Shown here: positions 22,440-32,115 of the stretch, in pieces
How the letters are laid out: the number at the start of each line of letters is the position of its first letter
Position numbering within the stretch: the first letter of the stretch is position 1
Assembly (NCBI GenBank): GCA_910584075.1
Contig: CAJTZI010000003.1
Span: 1 to 64,000 of the forward strand
DNA length: 64,000 bases
Origin: an uncultured Oscillibacter sp.
GTDB lineage: Bacteria > Bacillota > Clostridia > Oscillospirales > Oscillospiraceae
Reading direction: 5' to 3'
Notes under the pieces: generated by a model
Seen by the model: only the letters and a program-made list of their open reading frames with translations
Told to the model about the DNA's origin: nothing
Database searches by the model: none
Program-made: the position numbers and the translations under genes

Positions 22440-22716
22440 CAACAGCAGCAGCCAGTGGCTGGGGGATATGACGGTGTGGCTGCGGGCCAACGCCGGGGAC
22501 AACGGCGAGCAGATGACCCGGCTCCGCCGAAACCTGCGCTGGGCCCGGGAAGAGGAGCTGACGGAACGGCAGCGGGAGATGGTGGGGCTGTACTACGACC
22601 AGGGGATGACTATGCCCCAGATTGCGGAGCGGCTGGGGGTGAGCCGCTCCACCGTATCCCGCACGCTCCGGCGGGCCAGGGACAGGCTCTACCGCTTTTT
22701 GCGGTACACCCTGTGA
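22420..22716 (+). CDS. Sigma-70 region 4-like helix-turn-helix protein
   Basis: A 98-residue DNA-binding protein. The C-terminal half is a sigma-70 region 4 domain (MTMPQIAERLGVSRSTVSRT); no region 2 is present, so it is not a complete sigma factor. Proteins of this kind control late genes in phages and mobile elements of Firmicutes. The ATG has AGGAG before it. It closes the small cassette that begins at 22012. Confidence 0.8.
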   Translation: MRSTRFNNSSSQWLGDMTVWLRANAGDNGEQMTRLRRNLRWAREEELTERQREMVGLYYDQGMTMPQIAERLGVSRSTVSRTLRRARDRLYRFLRYTL

Positions 22717-22781
22717 AGGCTCCCCATGAATTCCGCTGAAACAGGGTCGATTTTCTGTGCAATTCGCAGGGCGTTTTCCTC

Positions 22782-22809
22782 TTGTGTTTTCCCCAAAAGC
22801 CCGTATAAT
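22782..22809 (+). promoter_or_regulatory. Promoter of the YitT-family gene
   Basis: TTGTGT (22782-22787), 16 bp, TATAAT (22804-22809), about 70 bases before the start codon. Confidence 0.65.
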
Positions 22810-22878
22810 CGGACATAGGGAGCAGTCATACTATATATCATATGGAAAACGGGGCACAGCGCCCTGGAAGGAGACGCC

Positions 22879-23763
22879 ATGATCTACAATACCCTACACA
22901 ACCGCTGGCTGCGGTTGGTGGCCGCCGTTTTCGGCGAACTGATCTGCGCCGTAGGCGTCAGGCTTTTCATCGTGCCCCTGGGGCTGTACAGCGGCGGCCT
23001 GATGGGCGTGTGCCAGCTTTTCCGCACCCTGATGCAGACCTACATGGGCCTGGACTTCGGCGCCAGCGACATCGCCGGCATCCTGTACTTTGTCCTGAAC
23101 GTCCCCATCCTGCTCTTCGCCTACAAGACCCTGGGAAAACACCTGGTCTTCAAAACCCTGGTGTGCACGCTGAGCTATTCCCTGTTTTACAGCATGGTGC
23201 CTACCCCTGCCGTGCCCATTGTGGACGACTATCTGACGGCCTGTCTGCTGGGGGGCATCCTCAACGGCATCGGCTGCGGCATCGCGCTTACCTGCGGCGG
23301 CAGCGGCGGCGGGCTGGATATCGTGGGACTGTGCCTGAGCAAGCGGGGCAGCCGCTTCACCGTGGGCAAGTTTTCCCTGACCTTTAACTTCTTCCTGTAC
23401 GCCGCCTGCCTGTTTCTGTTCCAGCCGGAGATCGCCATCTACTCTGTCATCTACAACTATTTCTCCGCCATGGTGCTGGACCGGATGCACCAGCAGAACG
23501 TCAGCGTGGAGGCGCTGATCTTCACCCGGGACGACCAGGACAAGCTGGCCCATTTCATCATGGAGAAGCTGGGCCGGGGCGTCACCTACTGGAACGGTGT
23601 GGGCGCCTACACCGGAACGGACCTGCACGTGCTGTGCGTGTGCCTGTCCAAGTACGAGATTGAGGAGCTGCTTCACACCGTCCACGCCATTGATCCCCAC
23701 GCCTTTGTCACCATGCAGGAGGGCGTTCGGGTCCACGGCAACTTCCGGCGAAAGCTGGACTGA
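22879..23763 (+). CDS. YitT family membrane protein
   Basis: A 294-residue protein with five to six N-terminal membrane helices (residues about 10-200) of the YitT/DUF161 type and a C-terminal soluble DUF2179 domain (from about 210) with the family ending around VTMQEGVRVHGNF. The glycine-rich motif TCGGSGGGLDIVG is conserved in the family. The role is not established; transport or small-molecule sensing is proposed. Ribosome site GAAGGAGACGCC precedes the ATG. Confidence 0.9.
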   Translation: MIYNTLHNRWLRLVAAVFGELICAVGVRLFIVPLGLYSGGLMGVCQLFRTLMQTYMGLDFGASDIAGILYFVLNVPILLFAYKTLGKHLVFKTLVCTLSYSLFYSMVPTPAVPIVDDYLTACLLGGILNGIGCGIALTCGGSGGGLDIVGLCLSKRGSRFTVGKFSLTFNFFLYAACLFLFQPEIAIYSVIYNYFSAMVLDRMHQQNVSVEALIFTRDDQDKLAHFIMEKLGRGVTYWNGVGAYTGTDLHVLCVCLSKYEIEELLHTVHAIDPHAFVTMQEGVRVHGNFRRKLD

Positions 23764-23777
23764 CCCTGCGAAACCGG

Positions 23778-23813
23778 AAAAACAGCCCGTCCCAATCTGG
23801 GACGGGCTGTTTT
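23778..23813. terminator. Bidirectional terminator
   Basis: AAAACAGCCCGTCCC pairs with GGGACGGGCTGTTTT. It lies between the YitT gene and the convergent rpsF-ssb-rpsR unit, and the A and T runs serve both strands. Confidence 0.85.
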
Positions 23814-23826
23814 GTCTTTTTGCGCC

Positions 23827-24078
23827 TCAGTCGGTGACGTAGGGCAGCAGGGCAATCTGACGGGCCCGCTTGATGGCCTCAGTCAGCTGGCGCTGATGCA
23901 TGGCGCAGGTGCCGGTAGTCCTGCGGGGCAGGATCTTGGCGCGCTCGGAGGTAAACCGGCGCAGCTTGGCGGCATCCTTGTAATCGATGCTCTCGCACTT
24001 CTCAGCGCAGAACTGGCAGACCTTGCGGCGCTTGCCCCGCATGGGGCGGGCGGGTCTTGCTTCACGATCGAAAGCCAT
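23827..24078 (-). CDS. rpsR: Small-subunit ribosomal protein S18
   Basis: An 83-residue ribosomal protein that partners with S6 in the 30S platform. It keeps the zinc-type N-terminal cysteines (CQFCAEKC) and the RNA-binding part with RRTTGTCAMHQR and KRARQIALLPY. AAGGAGG precedes the ATG. Last gene of the classic rpsF-ssb-rpsR operon. Confidence 0.97.
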   Translation of the reverse strand: MAFDREARPARPMRGKRRKVCQFCAEKCESIDYKDAAKLRRFTSERAKILPRRTTGTCAMHQRQLTEAIKRARQIALLPYVTD

Positions 24079-24143
24079 AGTGCTTCCTCCTTATTTCATA
24101 GTCGGCGGTTTCTGCTCCAGAGAGAACCGGACAGAGGACCGGA

Positions 24144-24596
24144 TCAGAACGGCAGCTCGCCGTCCTCCTCGCCGATCTCGGCGAAGTCGGAGCGGCTCTC
24201 CATAGGCGCGGGGGCTCCCCGGCCGATGGGCGCTCCGTAGGCGGGAGGGGCGCCGTAATCGCCAGGCGCGCTGTCCCGCTTGGAATCTCCGAAATAGATG
24301 TTGTCGGCGACCACCTCGGCGCTTCTGCGCTTGCCGCCGTTGTTGTCGGTCCAGTCGCGGATCTGCAGGCGGCCCTCCACAATGGCCATGCGGCCCTTGG
24401 CGAAGTACTTGCTGACAAATTCCGCGGTGCCACGCCACGCCACGATGTCGATAAAATCCGTCTCCTTTTCGCCGCTCTGAGACTTGAAGTCCCGGTCGCA
24501 GGCGATGGAAAAGGATGTGACAGCGGTGCCGCTCTGGGTCCGGCGCAGCTCAGGGTCACGGGTCAGACGGCCCATGAGGACAATCCTGTTGAGCAT
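24144..24596 (-). CDS. ssb: Single-stranded DNA-binding protein
   Basis: A 150-residue protein with an N-terminal OB fold (from MLNRIVLMGRLTRDPELR), a Gly/Pro/Ala-rich linker, and the acidic C-terminal tip DGELPF that recruits repair and replication partners. Its place between rpsF and rpsR marks it as the main replicative SSB. Confidence 0.97.
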   Translation of the reverse strand: MLNRIVLMGRLTRDPELRRTQSGTAVTSFSIACDRDFKSQSGEKETDFIDIVAWRGTAEFVSKYFAKGRMAIVEGRLQIRDWTDNNGGKRRSAEVVADNIYFGDSKRDSAPGDYGAPPAYGAPIGRGAPAPMESRSDFAEIGEEDGELPF

Positions 24597-24606
24597 ACGT
24601 GCCTCC

Positions 24607-24903
24607 TTATTCGCCCTTGCAGACGATCATGGAGCGCATAACGCCCTCGGTAATACCCAGGACACGGTCCAGCTCCTTGGGGAACTCGGGGCTGCTGGTG
24701 AACGTCATCAGCACGTAGTAGCCGTCGTTCTTGTAGTTGATGGGATAGGCCAGTTTCCGGGCGCCCCACTCTTCCACCTCAACGGCGGAGCCGTGCTGCT
24801 CAGCCAGGGCCTTGAACTTCGCCACCATCGCGGCGATGCTCTCCTCCCCCTGTGCAGGGTCGACGATATACACGACCTCGTAATTGGCAGTAACCTTTGC
24901 CAT
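24607..24903 (-). CDS. rpsF: Small-subunit ribosomal protein S6
   Basis: A 98-residue ribosomal protein that binds S18 and the 16S rRNA central domain. The sequence has the family ferredoxin-like pattern (ANYEVVYIVDP, KLAYPINYKNDGYYVLM). Ribosome site AAAGGAGGTG precedes the ATG. First gene of the operon, with a strong promoter about 80 bases upstream. Confidence 0.97.
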   Translation of the reverse strand: MAKVTANYEVVYIVDPAQGEESIAAMVAKFKALAEQHGSAVEVEEWGARKLAYPINYKNDGYYVLMTFTSSPEFPKELDRVLGITEGVMRSMIVCKGE

Positions 24904-24981
24904 GTTTGCACCTCCTTTTGGACAAATGGCCCCCGCTCATTGGCGGGAGCAAGGATTTGCCTGCACAATGCAAGCCCTATC

Positions 24982-25009
24982 ATTATACAGGACTTGGGGC
25001 AAATGTCAA
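24982..25009 (-). promoter_or_regulatory. Promoter of rpsF-ssb-rpsR
   Basis: On the minus strand, TTGACA (25009-25004), 16 bp, TATAAT (24987-24982), both hexamers perfect. The leader of about 70 bases has a GC hairpin (GCTCCCGC/GCGGGGGC) that could be the S6:S18 autoregulatory site, but the match is not decisive. Confidence 0.8.
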
Positions 25010-25051
25010 GAAAAAGATTGGCACTCCCTATGATTTTTCTGCTCAAACGGA

Positions 25052-27307
<2,256 letters not shown>

Positions 27308-27479
27308 TTATTGGAACTCCTTTCAGAGGAAAATCAGCCCAAAATCACGGTGATCCTCCATATGCCTATATGACAGGCAGTGTATCGCAGTATAACACAC
27401 AACCCGGAAAGCTACAAGGACCAGGAATGTTTTTTCTATGAAATTTCTGTGAATTCCACTTTATTGTCTCCCGCTTGTA

Positions 27480-27488
27480 TGGTATACT
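27480..27488 (+). promoter_or_regulatory. Extended -10 promoter of rlmB
   Basis: TGG followed by TATACT is an extended -10 element; no good -35 box is seen 17 bp upstream. It lies about 60 bases before rlmB and is divergent from ftsH. Confidence 0.45.
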
Positions 27489-27547
27489 GATTTTTAAATA
27501 CGACAAAATTTTCTGCGAGATCCTGAGCAGGCTCTAAAGGAGACATT

Positions 27548-28318
27548 ATGGACGAGAAGAGAAAAGACGGCCTCACCGCCGAAGCCGACGGCATCATCGA
27601 GGGCCGCAACGCCGTGATCGAGGCATTGCGGGCGGGAACCGCCGTTGATAAGATCTATCTCCAGAGGGGGGAGACGGACCGCACCCTGGGCCACATCGCC
27701 TCCAAGGCCCGGGCGGCGGGCATCGTGGTGGTGGAGGCGGACCGGCGGAAGCTGGACGCCATGAGCCGCACCCACGCCCACCAGGGCGTCATCGCCCTGG
27801 CCGCCGTGCGGGAGTACGCCAGCGTGGCGGACATTCTCCGCGCCGCGGAGGAGCGGGGGGAGGCCCCCCTGGTCGTGGTCTGCGACGAGATCTCCGACCC
27901 CCAGAACCTGGGGGCCATTATCCGCACCGCCGAGTGCGCCGGCGCCCACGGGGTCATTATCCCCAAGCGCCGCAGCGCGGGACTGACGGCCATCGTGGCC
28001 AAGACCTCCGCCGGGGCGGTTGCCCATGTGCCGGTGGCCCGGGTGCCCAACATCCCCTCTCTTTTGAAGGAGCTGAAAAAGCAGGGCGTTTGGGTCTTCG
28101 GCACGGCGGCGGACGGAACCACCCCTCTCTACAATGCGGATTTGAAGGGTCCTGCCGCCATTGTCATCGGCAGCGAGGGTGAGGGCATGACCCGTCTGGC
28201 AGCGGAGAACTGCGACTTCCTGGTCAGTATCCCCATGCGGGGGAAGCTCTCCTCCCTGAACGCCGCCGCCGCCGCGGCCATTTTGCTGTACGAGGCGGTC
28301 CGCCAGCGGATCGGCTGA
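27548..28318 (+). CDS. rlmB: 23S rRNA 2'-O-methyltransferase (RlmB/SpoU type)
   Basis: A 256-residue SPOUT methyltransferase. An N-terminal substrate-binding domain (IIEGRNAVIEAL) is followed by the knotted catalytic domain with SDPQNLGAIIRTAE, IGSEGEGMTRL and IPMRGKLSSLNAA, the three motifs of the family. RlmB methylates G2251 in E. coli 23S rRNA; the related TrmH acts on tRNA and cannot be fully excluded. Ribosome site AAAGGAG precedes the ATG. Confidence 0.92.
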   Translation: MDEKRKDGLTAEADGIIEGRNAVIEALRAGTAVDKIYLQRGETDRTLGHIASKARAAGIVVVEADRRKLDAMSRTHAHQGVIALAAVREYASVADILRAAEERGEAPLVVVCDEISDPQNLGAIIRTAECAGAHGVIIPKRRSAGLTAIVAKTSAGAVAHVPVARVPNIPSLLKELKKQGVWVFGTAADGTTPLYNADLKGPAAIVIGSEGEGMTRLAAENCDFLVSIPMRGKLSSLNAAAAAAILLYEAVRQRIG

Positions 28319-28331
28319 GGAGAGAATGCCT

Positions 28332-30563
28332 ATGAACCCCAAGGACAAGAAAAATCCATACGGCCTGGAAAACGCCACGGACGTACCCGCCGCCCACGAG
28401 GACTACTCTCTGGAGGAGATCCTGGCGGAGTTCGGCGGCAGCCTGGAGCAGACTCTCCTCAGAGGGACGGAGACGACTGAGGAGGAGTCCCCGTCTCAGC
28501 CGCCTCCGGACCCGGTGCCGCCGCCGCCCCAGCCGGTGTCTTCCATGGCGCGTCCCATGCCGCCGGAGAAGGCCCCGCCGGCTCCCGCCCCCCCTCCCCC
28601 GCCGGAGGAGACCCCCACACCGGCGGAAGAACCGGCGGAAGAGCCCACGCCGGAGGAGGAAGCGCCCAAACTGGAGGACATTCTGTCGGACCCCTCGCTG
28701 CGGGAGCCTGCCGCCTCCACTGTGGAGATGGACATTCTGGATATGGCCCTGCCCAAGGCTCCCCGCCCCGTGTCCCTGGAGGACATGGTGGGCAGCACCG
28801 TGGACGCGGTGATGGAGGAGTCGTCGGAGCCCCTGCTGCCCCCCAAACGGCGGGGCTTGTTCTCCCGGAAGCCCCTGGAGGAGACGGAGCGGCTCTACGG
28901 TCCCCCGGAGCCGGAGCCCGAGCCGGACCCGGAGCCCATCGGCCCGGAGCCGGAGCTGTTTCGGGAGGCGGCGGAGTACCGGACGGCGTACCACCGCCGC
29001 CGGCGCCTTCTGCCCCCGGCGGCCATCGTCTCTCTAGTCCCCACACTGCTGCTGATTCTGGAACGCCTGGGCATCACCGTCCCCGGCTGGAGCGATGATC
29101 CCCGCCGGCAGACCTATGTTCTGCTGGCGTGTCTGGCCGTGACGGCCCTGCTGTGCCACCACGTCTTCACCAAGGGGGCAAGGCTGCTGGCCCGGGGCCG
29201 CTGCACCGGAGAGCTGCTGGCCGCTCTCTCCGCCCTGGTCTCGGCGGCGGACTGCGTCTGCCGCCTGATGGAAAACCAGCGGACCGACACCGTGCCCTAC
29301 GCCTCCGTCAGCTGTCTGGCGCTGACCTTTGCCCTGTGGGGCTGCCAGCGGGAGAGCGGCGGCATGTACGACACCTTCCGCTCCGCCTCGCTGGACGATG
29401 ATCCCCCCTATCTTGTGACGGACACCCCCCAGGGTGCCTGCAAGCAGCGGGGCGCCGTTTCCGGCTTCTACACCGCCGCCATGCGGGACAACGGCGCGGT
29501 CCTGTGGCAGACGGCCTTTCTGCCCCTGGTGCTGGCGGCCTCCATGGTGTTCGCGGGCCTCAGCTCCCTGGGCCAGGACCGGACGGACGACTTTTTTTTG
29601 AACTGGTCCGCCATTCTGGCGGCGGGGGCATCCTTCGCTCTGCCCCTTGGCTGGGGACTGGCCTACGGCAATCTGGCACGGCAGCTGCAAAAAGCGGGCT
29701 GTGCCGTGGCGGGGTGGTTCGGCGCGGAGCGGATCAGCCGGAGAAAAAAGATGATCCTGACGGACGCGGACCTCTTCCCCCCCGGCACCATGCAGCTGGG
29801 GGGCGTGAAGGTCTTCGGCGAAGTGCTGTCCGTGGCGCTGTCCCACGCCGCCTCCATGGCCCGGGCCGCCGGCAGCGGGCTGGAGCGGCTGTTTGACGAG
29901 CTGCTGCGCACGGAGCTTGGCAGCTACGAGGAGGTCTCCGGCTTCGCCTTTTACGAGGAGGGGGGCTGGTCCGCCACCATCCGCGGGGAGTCCATTCTCA
30001 TGGGCACCGCCTCCTTCATGCGGAAGATGGACGTGCGCCTTCCCGGAGACATCAACCTGAAAACCGGGCTGTTTCTCTCTGTGGACCGCCACCTGATCGC
30101 CGTGTTCGCCGTGAAGTACAACGCCTCGGAAAATGTGGACTTCGCCCTGCGGATGATGACCCGCAGCCGCGTCTTTCCCATTCTGGCCTCCCGGGACCCC
30201 AACATCGTTCCGGAGCTGCTGCGGCGGAAGTTTCACAAGGGCGTGAAGGTGGAATTCCCGGATTTGACCACCCGGGTGGCTCTCAGCGAGGCGGAGCTGG
30301 ACCGGGGCCTTCCCCGGGCGCTGATCTTCCGGGAGGGCCTGCTGCCCTATGCCGAGACAGTTGTGGGCAGCCGCCGGATGTGCCGGGCGGTGCGCCGCTC
30401 CGTCATCTTCTCCCTGCTGGGCAGCGCGGCGGGAACGCTGCTGGCCTTCTATCTGGTGTTTTTGCGGCAGTATGCCCTGCTGACACCCCTGGCCCTGGAG
30501 CTCTTTTTGCTGTTATGGACCCTTCCGGTGCTGCTGATGGTGGACTGGGCAAGCCGGTACTGA
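28332..30563 (+). CDS. Degenerate P-type-ATPase-like membrane protein
   Basis: A 743-residue protein. Residues 1 to about 220 are disordered and rich in Pro and Glu. From about 230 on, the order of helices and soluble parts follows a P1B-type ATPase: paired helices, a helix pair before the P domain, a cytoplasmic block and two final helices. The site of the DKTGT motif reads ILTDADLFPPGT near residue 475, so the catalytic phosphorylation motif is lost. An N-domain-like GESILMGTASF motif remains. It cannot pump by the usual cycle and is best called a pseudoenzyme. The second ATG (28332) is used because AGGAG lies at the right distance from it. Confidence 0.75.
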   Translation: MNPKDKKNPYGLENATDVPAAHEDYSLEEILAEFGGSLEQTLLRGTETTEEESPSQPPPDPVPPPPQPVSSMARPMPPEKAPPAPAPPPPPEETPTPAEEPAEEPTPEEEAPKLEDILSDPSLREPAASTVEMDILDMALPKAPRPVSLEDMVGSTVDAVMEESSEPLLPPKRRGLFSRKPLEETERLYGPPEPEPEPDPEPIGPEPELFREAAEYRTAYHRRRRLLPPAAIVSLVPTLLLILERLGITVPGWSDDPRRQTYVLLACLAVTALLCHHVFTKGARLLARGRCTGELLAALSALVSAADCVCRLMENQRTDTVPYASVSCLALTFALWGCQRESGGMYDTFRSASLDDDPPYLVTDTPQGACKQRGAVSGFYTAAMRDNGAVLWQTAFLPLVLAASMVFAGLSSLGQDRTDDFFLNWSAILAAGASFALPLGWGLAYGNLARQLQKAGCAVAGWFGAERISRRKKMILTDADLFPPGTMQLGGVKVFGEVLSVALSHAASMARAAGSGLERLFDELLRTELGSYEEVSGFAFYEEGGWSATIRGESILMGTASFMRKMDVRLPGDINLKTGLFLSVDRHLIAVFAVKYNASENVDFALRMMTRSRVFPILASRDPNIVPELLRRKFHKGVKVEFPDLTTRVALSEAELDRGLPRALIFREGLLPYAETVVGSRRMCRAVRRSVIFSLLGSAAGTLLAFYLVFLRQYALLTPLALELFLLLWTLPVLLMVDWASRY

Positions 30564-30575
30564 GGAGGCATCCCG

Positions 30576-31166
30576 ATGACGGATTTTCAAAAATATGATC
30601 AGCTGCGGATCGACGGCTCCTGGATCAACCTGGAAAAAGGGACCGCCAGGGGCGGCTGTTTCTGCACGCCCAAAGGCGCGCGGGTCATCGGCTGGGAGAA
30701 CGGCATCCACTACTGCTTCATCCGGGGCTATGGAGAGACGGTCTTCGCCGTGAACCCGGAGAGCTGCGTGGAGGAGAACGTCTACCCCCTGGCGGCCACT
30801 TTCCGGGATTTCCTCCGTCTCCTGCTCTCCTGCGGCACCACCACCGCCGTGGAGCAGATTGTCTGGTGGAGCGAGGCCCAGTTCCGGGAATTTCTGGCGG
30901 CGGACCCGGTCCCGCCGGAGCGGACGGCGGTGCTGAACCAAATCCGGGAGGCCTTTCAGCTGGAGCCCATGGAGCAGCCCTTTCAGTACGTCAAGGCACT
31001 CCAGGCGGATTTCGACCGCAGCGGGCTCCGCTATGCGGACGAGTACTACGATGTCACCGGCCGCGCCCGTCCCGACGGCTCACACACGGGGTCCAGGGGC
31101 TCCGCATTTTCCCCGCTCCTCCTCTCCTTTTTCCGCCATGGTCCCGACGGCGGAAATGCGGAATGA
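30576..31166 (+). CDS. Hypothetical protein linked to the pseudo-P-type ATPase
   Basis: A 196-residue soluble protein that I do not recognise. It begins 12 bases after its neighbour, with GAGGAGGCAT before the ATG, so the two are co-transcribed and probably work together. The middle part (residues about 75-110) is helical with several Trp and Phe; the last 30 residues look disordered. No signal peptide. Confidence 0.75.
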   Translation: MTDFQKYDQLRIDGSWINLEKGTARGGCFCTPKGARVIGWENGIHYCFIRGYGETVFAVNPESCVEENVYPLAATFRDFLRLLLSCGTTTAVEQIVWWSEAQFREFLAADPVPPERTAVLNQIREAFQLEPMEQPFQYVKALQADFDRSGLRYADEYYDVTGRARPDGSHTGSRGSAFSPLLLSFFRHGPDGGNAE

Positions 31167-31196
31167 GCCCCGCTCCTCTTCCCGGAATATCGCAAA

Positions 31197-31228
31197 TCCG
31201 CCGCCCAGACCGGGCGGCGGATTTTTTA
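31197..31228 (+). terminator. Terminator of the pseudo-P-type ATPase pair
   Basis: TCCGCCGCCC pairs with GGGCGGCGGA, followed by TTTTTTATC. Confidence 0.85.
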
Positions 31229-31252
31229 TCGCTTTCTATATGGCGTTTCTGT

Positions 31253-32102
31253 CTACGCATATGCCCCGCAGCGAAAGTCCCTTTGTTGAAAAGCGGCTGA
31301 AGTGTCCTCCCGGATGATTTTTAAAAAGCGGTTGACAGACTGGGTGGCGGCGCTGTCCCCGAAAAAGCGCAGGAGGGCCGCCACATTGCGGAGGTCTGGC
31401 TCCACGAAGTGGTACTGAAGGTCCACGCTGACCTGATGGCGCGTTCCCTTTTTATCCCGGTGAGCGGTCCACATATTGGCTTTGCTGGGGTGCTTCGGAT
31501 CAAATATCGGACCGGTATAGTCTTCAGAAGGTCTTTGCGCCTCCAGGCGGGTGACAATACAGGAATCGGCAATGCCCTTGTTCCCCTCCGAGCCGCCGGC
31601 CTGATCAAACCACTGAAAGTCTCTGGGCGGGACTTGGTCCGGATCAATCATGTACTGCTCACTCACATCCAATTTGTTTCAAAAGGCGGTGCTGAAGTTG
31701 TAGTAGAGGTTTAACCCCTTCCCCTTGTAGTCCGACACGGAGATATAATCTTCCCACCCCGCCTCCTGAATCAGGGAGGTATAACGGTCCGTGATGGCGG
31801 CAAGCGCCTCCTCAGTCTTGTAGTAGTAATTGGAATTATAGTATTTATAGGTCCGCTGGGACGTCATCTCGCCGGAACTCGCCGTAAATACTCTCCAGGC
31901 AGGCGGGACCCATCATCTGATCCCAGAGGGGAAACGGGTAACCGGGGTCTTTCGCTGTGGCGGTCCAATGCTGGCATCCCTGCTGAAAGACATCCGTCAG
32001 GGAATCCGCATCCATGGCCCCGTCCAGAAACTGCCCGGCTGCCAGCTTGGTCTGCTGATCAAACTCCTTCCAGGCAGCGGCCGTGCCGGAATTTCTGCCC
32101 AA
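31253..32102 (-). pseudogene. Broken gene of unknown family
   Basis: Three open pieces on the minus strand read as one damaged gene: 32102-31845, then a frame change near 31867-31845, then 31867-31679, an in-frame TGA at 31681-31679, and a final part to 31253 in the same frame as the second piece. None has a proper ribosome site. The first piece begins right after the stop of the binding-protein gene, so the 5' end is missing too. The protein family is not recognised; Tyr- and Asn-rich parts differ from the neighbours. Two short genes cannot be fully ruled out. Confidence 0.5.
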
Positions 32103-32115
32103 AGCGGGGCCGCTA

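Noticed and set aside
20400..22720. Intact prophage
   Set aside because: A CI-like repressor, operators and a sigma-like protein are present, but no integrase, terminase, portal or capsid gene.
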